Shown piece by piece: positions 1 through 8,168 of a stretch of 38,230 nucleotides of DNA (its first letter is position 1; every line of letters begins with the position of its first letter). Location of the stretch: the NCBI RefSeq assembly GCF_018343545.2, contig NZ_JAGYPE020000057.1, positions 1 to 38,230 on the forward strand, given 5' to 3'. Under the pieces are notes generated by a model that was not told where the DNA came from, ran no database searches, and was given only the letters and a program-made list of their open reading frames with translations. Source of the stretch: Neobacillus citreus (lineage in GTDB: Bacteria; Bacillota; Bacilli; Bacillales; Cytobacillaceae). The position numbers and the translations under genes are program-made.

Positions 1-1142
1 AAATCTGGAACGACCCCATTTTCTTTTAATGCTTTGCAAATGCGGGCAGCCTCATCATGCTCAAGACTGACATGTCCACTGCGGCGGGAATCCTCACGAG
101 GGTTTCCGATGATGAAATTCATGTTAGCTAACTCATGTTCAATTAATTTCATTAGATATTGGGTAAGATGCAAAGATTTCTGCCGAATATTCTCAATCCC
201 GGCTTCAGCAAACATCTCCAGGGAGCCAATAAGCGGGGCGAGGCTCAAAACATGCGGTGTGCCAATTTGATAAGCGGCCGCTGTTTCCGCCGGTGTAAAG
301 GTATGCTCCAGGTCAAATTGCTTCTCTTTGTTCGAGCCAAACCATCCAGCTAAACCAGGGGATGCCCCAAAATGTTTTCGATTCACATACAAACCACCGA
401 CGGCCCCAGGCCCTCCGTTTAAATATTTGTAATTGCACCAATAGGCAAAATCAACATCCCATTCGCTGAAGGAATGGGGGATGGCGCCAATTGAATGGCA
501 GGCATCAAAGCCTATTAAAATATTGCGCTTGTGTGCTTCCAAGGTTAACCGTTTCATATCCAGCACTTGGCCGCTCCGGTACAAGACCGTCGGGAGGATA
601 ACCAAAGCAACGTCTTCGGCCATTGACATGATAATATCGTCCTCATCTATAAATCTCCCATCCTGGCTCTTCACGCGAATAAGGTGAGCATCTGGATTAA
701 GACCATGAACCTGCAGCTGGCTTATTAAAGCATAAATATCACTAGGAAAGTTTAATTCATCCGCTAATATTTTCGTGCGGGAACCTGTTGGTTTATAAAA
801 AGTAGCAACGAGCTGATGGAGATTAGTAGTTGTGGAACTGCTTGCAATTACTTCGTCAGGAGCTGCCCCTATAAGCGGTGCGATCATTTCTCCTACTTTT
901 TCTGACAGGAAAAACCATGGCTGCTTTCCTTTTGTCCAGCCGTCAATTCCATAGTCCTTCCAATTCTCGATAGTATCGAGAAGTGTACGTTCCGCCCGTT
1001 TGGAAAGTAGTCCTAACGAATTCCCGTCCATATAAATGGAATCTGACTTTATGTAAAATTCATCACGGAACCTCGATAGGGCATCCTCCTTGTCTAACAT
1101 CCTGGCAAACCCTTGTGTCGGCGAAAAATCTTCTACGTGCAT
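1..1142 (-). CDS. kynU: Kynureninase, partial (C-terminus off the left edge)
   Basis: PLP-dependent enzyme of tryptophan catabolism that cleaves L-kynurenine to anthranilate and alanine (also 3-hydroxykynurenine). About 380 codons are present; the family is usually near 420-430, so roughly the last 40-50 residues lie outside the window. The translation starts MHVEDFSPTQGFARMLD and contains the family stretches YMDGNSLGLLS, SSTTTNLHQL, the PLP-binding region FDACHSIGAIPH, and WCNYKYLNGGPG with the Schiff-base lysine in NYKY. The start at 1142 is preceded by AGGAGGGG at ideal spacing. It is transcribed divergently from bioB. No other kynurenine-pathway gene is visible, but the downstream side is cut off. 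Confidence 0.95.
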   Translation of the reverse strand, partial: MHVEDFSPTQGFARMLDKEDALSRFRDEFYIKSDSIYMDGNSLGLLSKRAERTLLDTIENWKDYGIDGWTKGKQPWFFLSEKVGEMIAPLIGAAPDEVIASSSTTTNLHQLVATFYKPTGSRTKILADELNFPSDIYALISQLQVHGLNPDAHLIRVKSQDGRFIDEDDIIMSMAEDVALVILPTVLYRSGQVLDMKRLTLEAHKRNILIGFDACHSIGAIPHSFSEWDVDFAYWCNYKYLNGGPGAVGGLYVNRKHFGASPGLAGWFGSNKEKQFDLEHTFTPAETAAAYQIGTPHVLSLAPLIGSLEMFAEAGIENIRQKSLHLTQYLMKLIEHELANMNFIIGNPREDSRRSGHVSLEHDEAARICKALKENGVVPD

Positions 1143-1163
1143 TGGACCCCTCCTTCTCTAATT

Positions 1164-1191
1164 AAAATATATTCTAATTGAATCTTAACAA
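1164..1191 (-). promoter_or_regulatory. Possible kynU promoter
   Basis: On the minus strand TTGTTA (1191-1186) and TATTTT (1169-1164) are separated by 16 bp and lie just upstream of the kynU ribosome binding site. This is a sigma-A-like pair of moderate quality. Confidence 0.4.
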
Positions 1192-1210
1192 TGAATTGGA
1201 AAAAAAGGCA

Positions 1211-1360
1211 AAAAAAATAGATTGGTGACAGCACCAATCAAGATTATGGGAAGTTTTAAGAAATGAGTTCAAGGAACTTATTTCTTAATTAAGTTACTTT
1301 TATAATAGTGAAAAGTTATGTAGAAGTTAGGGGAAAGTTGTGGGGAAGTTGTGAAGATTT
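1211..1360 (+). repeat. 150-bp direct repeat, copy 1 (upstream of bioB)
   Basis: This stretch recurs as an imperfect copy of the same length and orientation at 2590-2739. The first ~95 bp are nearly identical and the rest is diverged. It contains two hairpin-forming segments: GATTGGTG/CACCAATC (1220-1239) and a longer stem, AAGAAATGAGTTC with GAACTTATTTCTT (about 1258-1286), which pairs fully if one G-U is allowed. It ends in several AAGTTGTG-like repeats. I see no open reading frame and no transposase. The rest of this 380-bp gap holds the bioB promoter region and the BirA-type operator. Confidence 0.85.
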
Positions 1361-1470
1361 ACTCTTGTTACCTTGCTCAAAACCTGTATTTCCCCAATTC
1401 CTCGAAAACCTTTCTTAAAAATTTGGTACAAAATGGTTCAATTTACAGAATAATTGCTTTATAATTTTAT

Positions 1471-1501
1471 TTGTAAACCAAATTGTGTTTTTAGTTAACA
1501 A
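1471..1501 (+). promoter_or_regulatory. BirA-type biotin operator upstream of bioB
   Basis: TTGTAAAC (1471-1478) and GTTAACAA (1494-1501) are inverted half-sites separated by exactly 15 bp, the architecture of Bacillus BirA operators. A TATAAT (1460-1465) sits immediately upstream, so the operator would cover the transcription start, and the bioB start codon is only about 20 bp downstream. Biotinyl-AMP-bound BirA would repress bioB from here. Confidence 0.85.
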
Positions 1502-1521
1502 ATAAAATTAGAGGTGATAAT

Positions 1522-2535
1522 TTGAGTTGGTCAAAACTAGCAAATCAAGTGATTGATGGATATGTTTTAACAAAAGAGCAAGCCAAGGAAATCCTGCTTT
1601 CCAAAGACGATGAAATCTTGTCCCTGGTCAATGCCGCCTATGAAATTCGCAGACATTATTATGGGAAAAAGGTAAAGTTGAATTTAATAATCAACGCTAA
1701 AAGCGGCCTATGTCCGGAGGATTGCGGCTATTGCGCACAGTCGATTAATGCGAAAACCGAAATTGACCGGTATACCCTTATCAGCAAGCAGACGATTGTC
1801 GAGGGTGCCAAGGAAGCGAAGAAAAACAAAATTGGTACATACTGCATCGTCATGAGCGGACGGAAACCGACCAACAATGAGGTCGATACCGTCATTTCAG
1901 CAGTTCAGGAGATTAAGAGCGAGGTCGAGCAAATCAAGATTTGCGCTTGTATGGGGCTGGTTAACGAAGAGCAGGCAGTCAGGCTGAAAGAGGCAGGGGT
2001 GGACCGTTTCAATCACAACATCAACACAAGTGCAAATCACCATGCCAATATCACCACCACACATGATTATGACGACCGTGTCGAAACGATTGAAAATGTG
2101 AAAAAAGCGGGGATTTCCCCTTGCTCCGGCGTTATTTGCGGAATGGGAGAAACCGATGATGATATCGTTGAGATGGCCTTTGCGTTAAGGGAACTGGATG
2201 CTGATTCCATTCCGGTTAATTTCCTTCATCCAGTCAAAGGAACGAAGCTAGAGGATCTAAACGAGCTGACTCCAATCCGTTGCCTCAAAATATTAGCACT
2301 GTTCCGCTTTATCAATCCGACAAAAGAAATCCGCATCTCCGGAGGCCGTGAATTTAACTTGCGTTCACTGCAGAATCTAGGGCTGTTCATCGCCAACTCT
2401 ATATTCGTCGGCGATTACCTGACAACTGCCGGCCAAGGGGCTAGTGAAGACTATCAACTAATCAAAGACCTTGGCTTCGAAATTGAAGACAACCCATTTG
2501 AAACAGAAAGCCAGACATTGGCGGAAACCTTCTAA
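1522..2535 (+). CDS. bioB: Biotin synthase
   Basis: Radical-SAM enzyme that inserts sulfur into dethiobiotin to make biotin, the last step of the pathway. The 337-residue length is typical. It shows the radical-SAM CxxxCxxC motif as CPEDCGYC (residues ~64-71), followed by AQS, and conserved stretches such as RFNHNINTS, GIICGMGE-like GVICGMGETDD, NFLHPVKGT and SGGREFNLR. The start is TTG, chosen because GAGGTGATAA lies directly upstream. It stands alone: no bioA, bioD, bioF or bioW is visible. It lies behind a BirA-type operator and ahead of a strong terminator, and the unit is bracketed by 150-bp direct repeats. Confidence 0.97.
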   Translation: MSWSKLANQVIDGYVLTKEQAKEILLSKDDEILSLVNAAYEIRRHYYGKKVKLNLIINAKSGLCPEDCGYCAQSINAKTEIDRYTLISKQTIVEGAKEAKKNKIGTYCIVMSGRKPTNNEVDTVISAVQEIKSEVEQIKICACMGLVNEEQAVRLKEAGVDRFNHNINTSANHHANITTTHDYDDRVETIENVKKAGISPCSGVICGMGETDDDIVEMAFALRELDADSIPVNFLHPVKGTKLEDLNELTPIRCLKILALFRFINPTKEIRISGGREFNLRSLQNLGLFIANSIFVGDYLTTAGQGASEDYQLIKDLGFEIEDNPFETESQTLAETF

Positions 2536-2543
2536 AAAAATAT

Positions 2544-2582
2544 GCCCTTCACTTTACCACTAAAGTGAGGGGCTCTATTTTT
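2544..2582 (+). terminator. Terminator of bioB
   Basis: GCCCTTCACTTTA pairs with TAAAGTGAGGGGC (one G-U) around a CCAC loop, followed by a T-rich tract. It begins 9 bp after the bioB stop. Confidence 0.88.
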
Positions 2583-2589
2583 TAAGGAC

Positions 2590-2739
2590 AAAAAAATAGA
2601 TTGGCGCCAGCACCAATCAAAATTATGGGAAGTTTTAAGAAATGAGTTCAATGAACTTATTTCCTAATTAAGTTACTTTTATATTAATAGAATCTTGTGT
2701 AGAACTTATAGGGAACTTGTGTGGAAGTTGTGAAGATTT
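2590..2739 (+). repeat. 150-bp direct repeat, copy 2 (downstream of bioB)
   Basis: Second copy of the element at 1211-1360, same orientation. Both begin with AAAAAAATAGATTGG and end with AAGTTGTGAAGATTT. The GATTGG...CCAATC hairpin and the second stem are retained with substitutions. The copy lies between the bioB terminator and the 3' end of the minus-strand nucleotidyltransferase gene. Confidence 0.85.
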
Positions 2740-2753
2740 TCGCTAGCCGATGA

Positions 2754-3266
2754 TTAGGTTAATATCTTTAATTGACTCCATGTTCCTTCCCATTTCTTTG
2801 TTTTAACCCGATTAAAATAAACTTTTTTAAGCTCCATATTTGCCAAAAATAATGGAGTCGGTTTAACTTCCATATGAATCAAATCCTCGATTCCCCATGG
2901 GGCAGCAATTACTAAGTTGTTTTTTTCATCGAGTTTTACTCCAACTGCTGTTGCTGTTTCGGGAAACTTCGAAATACCATCCACAGCAGAAGAGTAGGGA
3001 TTCAGGTTGTTAACAACATGCATTCTGGCTTGATTTTTAACCGACCATGGGATGTCAGGCCTCAAGATTTTTAGTTTATCTTCAAACATCTTTTCTTCAT
3101 ACTCATCGATATTTTCTGGATTAAAATAAATTACATCGATATCCTGAAGAGGGGTCCTAGCGGTAAATCCATGGAGTACATCCCAGATTTTTGAGCGGAC
3201 AAACCCGGCGCATACCCACCAATCAGGCAGATTCATAGTTTGTACTATTTTTAAAATATCCATCAT
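2754..3266 (-). CDS. Nucleotidyltransferase-like protein (NTP_transf_6/DUF925 type)
   Basis: Resembles the bacterial 'nucleotidyltransferase family protein' group: the N-terminal part has LPDWWVCAGFVRSKIWD followed by the acidic LQDIDVIYF, reminiscent of the G-[FS]...DxD nucleotidyltransferase fold. Substrate and reaction are unknown. The annotated ATG (3266) has no good ribosome binding site. The reading frame stays open upstream to 3317, where an ATT codon lies 7 bp after AAGGAG; the extra 17 residues (IIKNQEDIIQVIREDIW) look like genuine family sequence. The true protein may therefore be 187 residues starting at a rare ATT. It is a single gene between the repeat and a gene-poor gap. Confidence 0.8.
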   Translation of the reverse strand: MMDILKIVQTMNLPDWWVCAGFVRSKIWDVLHGFTARTPLQDIDVIYFNPENIDEYEEKMFEDKLKILRPDIPWSVKNQARMHVVNNLNPYSSAVDGISKFPETATAVGVKLDEKNNLVIAAPWGIEDLIHMEVKPTPLFLANMELKKVYFNRVKTKKWEGTWSQLKILT

Positions 3267-3317
3267 CCAGATATCTTCTCTAATAACTTGAATAATATCT
3301 TCCTGATTTTTGATAAT

Positions 3318-3595
3318 TTTAACACTCCTTAACTATTTTTTAATTAACGTAGTCGATATGAAGTACGGCTTAAATAAAATCTAACATATTTTTCCTATGA
3401 GGTCCCGTAATTCCTTTAAAATCTATGACACCTGGACAAATTAAATCCCTGGTTTTATGAAAGGCTCATAACACCCGAACGATATAAAAAAACGATGCTC
3501 CGGTCGTTATAAATTATAACCCCAGCAAAAACATTCCGATCCGGTAAAACCTTTTCCAAAAATTTTCGTCTAAATTAAAAGAGGTGATACATAAA
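3318..3595. other. Gene-free gap
   Basis: Apart from the ribosome binding site of the minus-strand gene at its left edge and GAGGTGAT before the HAD gene at its right edge, I see only a short inverted repeat (AACGA...TCGTT, about 3491-3511). No convincing promoter, terminator or open frame was found. Confidence 0.5.
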
Positions 3596-4288
3596 TTGAA
3601 AGCAATCATATTTGATTTTGACGGACTGATTGTGGATACAGAAACGATTTGGTTCCAAGCGTATAAAGAAGTCTTAACTAATGAATATGGACTAACCCTT
3701 ACCTTGCAGCAGTTTTCCAAAGTCATAGGAACAGACGACACCGAACTATTTGCTTATATTCAAGAAAATCTGTCGACGCCAATAAATCCCGAAGCCATTG
3801 AAAACTCTGTCAAACAAATAGTTTTAGAAAAAATGAAGGAGCTTGCCGCACGGGAAGGTGTGGAGGAGTACCTTAAGGAAGCAAAAGAATTAGGATTGAA
3901 AATTGGCTTAGCATCTAGCTCGACACGTGAATGGGTGGAAGGTTTTTTGCAAAGGCTCGATATTCTTAAATATTTTGATGTGATTAAAACGAGGGACGAT
4001 GTTTCAAAAGTGAAACCTGACCCAGAATTATATATTCAAGCTGTCAAAGCACTAGACATCAAACCATCCGAAGCTGTTGCCTTTGAGGATTCCTTGAACG
4101 GACTTAAAGCGGCGAGAGAAGCAGGAGTTCATTGTGTGGTAGTGCCGAATCAAGTCACATCGCATTTAGAGTTTTATGGCCATAGTCACAGGCTATCTTC
4201 TATGGCAGAGATAAAATTGAAGCAATTATTGCAAAAAATTAAGGGGGATGCATTTGAACGGTTATCAAATCAGACTTGCGACCAATAA
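3596..4288 (+). CDS. HAD-superfamily phosphatase (beta-phosphoglucomutase-like subfamily)
   Basis: Probable cytosolic phosphatase or phosphomutase. All HAD motifs are visible: the nucleophile motif DFDGLIVDTE near the N-terminus, ASSSTREWV (motif II Ser), KPDPELY (motif III Lys) and FEDSLNGLKAA (motif IV acidic). The cap inserted after motif I is the helical type of the PGM-like group, resembling B. subtilis YhcW; the substrate cannot be read from sequence. TTG at 3596 is chosen because GAGGTGAT ends 7 bp before it; the upstream GTG (3584) lies inside that ribosome binding site. The 3' end overlaps the following acetyltransferase gene by about 35 bp, so the two are probably translationally coupled. 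Confidence 0.88.
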   Translation: MKAIIFDFDGLIVDTETIWFQAYKEVLTNEYGLTLTLQQFSKVIGTDDTELFAYIQENLSTPINPEAIENSVKQIVLEKMKELAAREGVEEYLKEAKELGLKIGLASSSTREWVEGFLQRLDILKYFDVIKTRDDVSKVKPDPELYIQAVKALDIKPSEAVAFEDSLNGLKAAREAGVHCVVVPNQVTSHLEFYGHSHRLSSMAEIKLKQLLQKIKGDAFERLSNQTCDQ

Positions 4289-4742
4289 AGATGAACAATT
4301 TTTATGGGAAATGCTCTATCAAGCTATCTATATACCGGAAGGACAGCCGAGGCCATCCAGGGATATTTTGAACGAACCGCATATTGAAAAATCTTTAAAA
4401 GGCTGGGGCCGAAACGGGGATACGGCTATTATTACAGAGGATAATGATCATCATCCCATCGGTGCGGTTTGGGTTCGATTGTTCGATGAATCCAATAAAA
4501 CCTACGGCTATATCGACAGTCAAACTCCTCTATTGGGAATGGCGCTTATGCCGGAATACCGGGGAAAGGGGATAGGGACTGTTCTGCTTGGCGAAATACT
4601 AAGAATCACAAAAGAATCAGGATATAAAGGAATTTCTTTAAGCGTTGACCCAAACAATCCTGCCCTGCAGTTATACAAGCGATTTGGCTTTAAAAAGATT
4701 GGTGTTGATGGAACATCTTGGGATATGCTGGTGACATTCTAA
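4254..4742 (+). CDS. GNAT-family N-acetyltransferase
   Basis: About 162 residues with the GNAT fold. The acetyl-CoA-binding motif A is PEYRGKGIGTVLL (R/Q-x-x-G-x-G/A), and the C-terminal SLSVDPNNPALQLYKRFGF is the usual motif B (N-x-x-A-x-x-L-Y-x-x-x-G-F). The acceptor substrate is unknown. The start is ambiguous: ATG 4248 touches the AAGGGGG ribosome binding site, while TTG 4254 has a 6-bp spacing and is preferred. It overlaps the upstream HAD gene in a two-gene operon that ends at a hairpin terminator. Confidence 0.87.
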   Translation: MNGYQIRLATNKDEQFLWEMLYQAIYIPEGQPRPSRDILNEPHIEKSLKGWGRNGDTAIITEDNDHHPIGAVWVRLFDESNKTYGYIDSQTPLLGMALMPEYRGKGIGTVLLGEILRITKESGYKGISLSVDPNNPALQLYKRFGFKKIGVDGTSWDMLVTF

Positions 4743-4752
4743 TGGTAAAAAA

Positions 4753-4787
4753 GGTGACGGCACAAAAGTGTGTCAGTCACCTTTTTT
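4753..4787 (+). terminator. Terminator after the HAD-GNAT operon
   Basis: GGTGAC...GTCACC imperfect hairpin followed by TTTTTT. The right arm contains TGTCAGTCACC, which recurs at 12223-12233. Confidence 0.8.
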
Positions 4788-4818
4788 ATCATTACTCCAA
4801 GCCATTTTTATAGGCTTT

Positions 4819-7800
4819 TTAGCTGATGCTTTTTGAATTTATCGATATATTTCTTGATGTCTTTTTATGCAGCCATTGATAAATAATCGGAATGATAATA
4901 AAGCTGTTGATGGTCGATGTTACCATACCGCCGATCACGACGATACCAAGTGTTTGCGAAATCACCGTATCTGCGTTATGAGATAATGCCAGCGGCAATA
5001 AGGTAAGCACTGTCGCTGCTGCTGTCATCAAGATTGGTCTAATCCTTGAAAGACTGCCATTCAAAACTGCTTCCTCAACAGGCATTCCCTCTTTTCGATT
5101 TCTTTCAATTTTGTCTATCAACACAATTCCATTCGTTACGACAATACCTGTAAGCATTAGAATGCCGATTAATGCTGCTAAATTCCATTCACCATGGAAT
5201 AAAATTAACGCAATAACCACACCGCTTAATGCCAGCGGAATGCTTAATAATACTGATAATGGCGCCTTCCATCCTTTGAAGATAGAAGAAGTAATGAGCA
5301 ATACTAACAGGATTGAAAAGGCAACTGCAACCGACATATCAAAAATCATGTCTTTTACTTGTTCGGTGATTCCTCCTAATGAGTACGTTACATCTTTAGG
5401 AAGTTTCATGCTGCTTAGAGCAGTTTCTGCTTGGCTTGACACTTTGCTAATATCGTTTGATGTTATCTGTGCTGTTACCAAAGAGAAAGGCTGCCCATCC
5501 CGTTCGCTAACTGTTGATGGGGACTGGTCTTTCGAGATTTTAGCGATCTGGTCAAAACGGACCGCTTCACCATTATTTCCATTAAACGTTTCAGCAGCAA
5601 GGGATGATAAAACATCATCCGCAGAAGCCTCTAATGTAATATTTGAGTTTTCACCTGAGGCGATTTGATCTAAATATTGGTCCACAGGAAATGCCTTGTG
5701 ATCAACTGTAATCGTGGCATCCTTAGAGGCAGACATGTAACGGTTCACTACGGTTAGAATGTCCGCCACTTTAACCCCTTTATCCTCTATCGCCTTTTGG
5801 TCAAACGTCACCTTGTACTTAGGCGCACCGTTTGTTAAATCCACTTTTCCATCGACACTCAAGTCTGCAATTTTCGATAGGTTTGTTCGTGCTTCTTGCG
5901 CTACCTGATCCAATGTCGCTTGGTCGGAACCAGTAAACAAGATACGCATTTGTGAATCATCACCAGAAATGTTCTGGCTTGTTACTGTATAAGTAACATC
6001 CTTCGATAATGATGGAAGCTGTTTTTGTAACTGTTTAATGACGGAATCTGCATCCTTGTCATTTTTCAAAACAACAGAAAGGTTAGCAACATTCGGATAG
6101 GTGATAAAGCCGCCGCCTTGGTCAAACACGTCGTCACTTTGTGGTGTCATCGTTGAACCAAAATTGGCTGAATACGCATCGACTTTTGGATTTGCCTTTA
6201 ATGCTTTTTCAATTTTTTGCACTTCAGAATCGACCTGGATTAGGGTGCTTCCTTTAGGTAATTCTGCTTTTATGGCAATTTGTCCGATTTTTCCGCTAGG
6301 CAGTAAACTTACTGGAAGGAAAGCGGAATAAATGCCAGCTCCTAAAAATACTAAGATTGACACAATAATCATTGCTTTTCTGTGCTTAAATGCAGATTGC
6401 AAAATTGGTTTCATTTTTGCATCGAGTTTGACCGTTTGTTTTTCTCCGTTTCCGCCTTTCCATCCCATAAACGCAAGAGCAGGAATGACAAGCATGGCAA
6501 CAAAGAATGAAATGATAAGCGCAATCACGACAGACCAAGCGAAACCGCTGTATGAAGCACTGATGACACCTCCAACAAAGGCAATTGGAATATAAACCGC
6601 AATAGTCGTTAAGGTAGAGCCTAAAATTGCTGGAATCATTTCAACAACAGATGAAGCAAGAATGGAAAGCAGCGGTTTATCTTTCGATTCTTCCCGTTTT
6701 CGATACATGTTGTCTAAGATAACGATGGAATCGTCGACAATTCGTCCCATCGCAACGATTAATCCAGAAACAGTTAGGATGTTTAATGTGATGCCCATTG
6801 TCTTCAAGAAAGCCGTTGTCGCTAACAATGAAATTGGCAGCGAAATCGCAATTAACAGTGTCGATCTTACATTTCGGAAAAAGAAGAACACACAGACCAT
6901 AGAGAATAAGCAGCCGAGCAAACCTTCTCGAACTAAACCGAAAAGAGAGCTGTTTAATTCTTTTTCTCGGTCAAGTAAAACTTGGAACGAAATGTCTTTT
7001 GAATTGACTGTGTCCAAGTGAAGATGAGCAACACGATCTTTAACTTGTTCTGCGACATCAGTAATATTGGCTGATGGTGTTTTAATTACATTTAAAGTCA
7101 CGCTTGGTGCTCCGTTTGTTCTTGAAACAGTCTTCACGTCATTCAAGGAATGAGTAATTGTACCGAATGCCGATACAGGAATAACTTTTCCTTCCTTATT
7201 CTTAATTGTTGCGTTTTCCATTTGCTGCTCAGTTAATGGCAGCCCGTCAAAGGAAACAGGAATCGATAATTGGTTGTTTACAATATTGCCTTGTGGCATG
7301 GATGGAACTGCCAAAGCAAACGATTTATTCACATCATCCAATGTTAAACCGTTTTTCACAAGGTCTTTCATGCGGACAGTTAATACATATCCATCTTTTG
7401 CTCCACCGATTGCAGATACATCCGCTACACCAGGAACGGATTTTAATTGTTTGATTATTTCCTGCGTTGCAGTAGATCTTAGTGTTTGTTCATCCATTTT
7501 TGAACTTGTTACACTGTAAGTCAAAATTGGGAATGAGCTTGTTGTTAAGCGAGTCACTGAAGGACTACTTGTAATCGTTGACGGAAGGTCAGCATTTGCC
7601 AAGGCTTTATTTACTTGATCCTCGGCTGCCTTCATGTCTGTATTCATTGGAAAATACAAACTCATAAATAATCCGCCGTCATAAGAGGTCGTTTCCACAT
7701 TGGACAAACCATCCACTGTTTTGACGGCACTCGAAAGGTTATCGGTAACCTGCTGTTTTACCTGAGCCGCTTGATACCCAGGAACTCTCATGCTTACTGT

Positions 7801-7938
7801 CAGGGTCGTATTGTTAATCCCAGGCAAGTAATCCCGCTGCATCTGGTAAGCGGAGATGCCTCCCCAAGCCAGTATGATGACAACACACACAATCATTAGA
7901 ATGGCTCGTTGCATGGTTGCCTCAACTAATCTTTTCAT
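4819..7938 (-). CDS. swrC: RND-family efflux pump, SwrC (YerP)-like
   Basis: Large inner-membrane proton-driven exporter of the AcrB/HAE1 superfamily; in B. subtilis SwrC exports surfactin and aids swarming. The 1039-residue length is near SwrC. It shows TM1 at ~12-32, a first extracellular pore domain to ~330, a TM cluster with the proton-relay Asp pair in GRIVDDSIVILDN (D402-D403), a second pore domain, and a second TM cluster with GIVVTNGIVLIDKIERNR near the C-terminus. ATG at 7938 is chosen because GGGAGG lies 7 bp upstream; the frame stays open 40 codons further but without a ribosome binding site. No membrane-fusion or outer-membrane partner is present, as expected in a Gram-positive. 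A triple TTAA repeat lies upstream at 8059-8085. Confidence 0.92.
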   Translation of the reverse strand: MKRLVEATMQRAILMIVCVVIILAWGGISAYQMQRDYLPGINNTTLTVSMRVPGYQAAQVKQQVTDNLSSAVKTVDGLSNVETTSYDGGLFMSLYFPMNTDMKAAEDQVNKALANADLPSTITSSPSVTRLTTSSFPILTYSVTSSKMDEQTLRSTATQEIIKQLKSVPGVADVSAIGGAKDGYVLTVRMKDLVKNGLTLDDVNKSFALAVPSMPQGNIVNNQLSIPVSFDGLPLTEQQMENATIKNKEGKVIPVSAFGTITHSLNDVKTVSRTNGAPSVTLNVIKTPSANITDVAEQVKDRVAHLHLDTVNSKDISFQVLLDREKELNSSLFGLVREGLLGCLFSMVCVFFFFRNVRSTLLIAISLPISLLATTAFLKTMGITLNILTVSGLIVAMGRIVDDSIVILDNMYRKREESKDKPLLSILASSVVEMIPAILGSTLTTIAVYIPIAFVGGVISASYSGFAWSVVIALIISFFVAMLVIPALAFMGWKGGNGEKQTVKLDAKMKPILQSAFKHRKAMIIVSILVFLGAGIYSAFLPVSLLPSGKIGQIAIKAELPKGSTLIQVDSEVQKIEKALKANPKVDAYSANFGSTMTPQSDDVFDQGGGFITYPNVANLSVVLKNDKDADSVIKQLQKQLPSLSKDVTYTVTSQNISGDDSQMRILFTGSDQATLDQVAQEARTNLSKIADLSVDGKVDLTNGAPKYKVTFDQKAIEDKGVKVADILTVVNRYMSASKDATITVDHKAFPVDQYLDQIASGENSNITLEASADDVLSSLAAETFNGNNGEAVRFDQIAKISKDQSPSTVSERDGQPFSLVTAQITSNDISKVSSQAETALSSMKLPKDVTYSLGGITEQVKDMIFDMSVAVAFSILLVLLITSSIFKGWKAPLSVLLSIPLALSGVVIALILFHGEWNLAALIGILMLTGIVVTNGIVLIDKIERNRKEGMPVEEAVLNGSLSRIRPILMTAAATVLTLLPLALSHNADTVISQTLGIVVIGGMVTSTINSFIIIPIIYQWLHKKTSRNISINSKSIS

Positions 7939-8030
7939 TGTTTTTCCTCCCATATATGTTTTAACCCAGAACATGATCTTTTTCTGCTGTGAATTCATGA
8001 ATGGACTTGCAATAAAATTGGGCACTTCAA

Positions 8031-8036
8031 AGTATA
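8031..8036 (-). promoter_or_regulatory. Possible -10 element for the RND pump
   Basis: TATACT on the minus strand, with no good -35 hexamer. The TTAA repeat (8059-8085) lies where an activator would cover the -35 region and just upstream of it. Confidence 0.35.
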
Positions 8037-8058
8037 TAAGACGAGTCTGTTTGTTCAC

Positions 8059-8085
8059 TTAATAAAAGATTAATATTTCATTAAG
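8059..8085. promoter_or_regulatory. Triple TTAA repeat phased at 11 bp, site 1
   Basis: TTAAT (8059), TTAAT (8070) and TTAAG (8081) recur every 11 bp in the swrC/pssA divergent region. About 25 of 30 bases match the region at 8739-8768 upstream of the DedA gene. Direct repeats with one-helical-turn phasing are typical of OmpR-family response regulator sites, and such a regulator is encoded at 10161. Confidence 0.6.
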
Positions 8086-8168
8086 ATGGAAAAATCTTTT
8101 AAGAATAACGGAAGAATGTATAGAAAAAACTAAATTAGTGGAGGATTTAAAAGTCAGGGGGGACAACC

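Noticed and set aside
34..1165. Several plus-strand reading frames of 60-78 codons
   Set aside because: They lie inside kynU on the other strand, lack ribosome binding sites and encode no recognisable domain.
7939..8058. 40-codon N-terminal extension of the RND pump
   Set aside because: GGGAGG is correctly spaced for ATG 7938 and the normal RND N-terminus (MKRLVE) begins there; the extension overlaps the leader.
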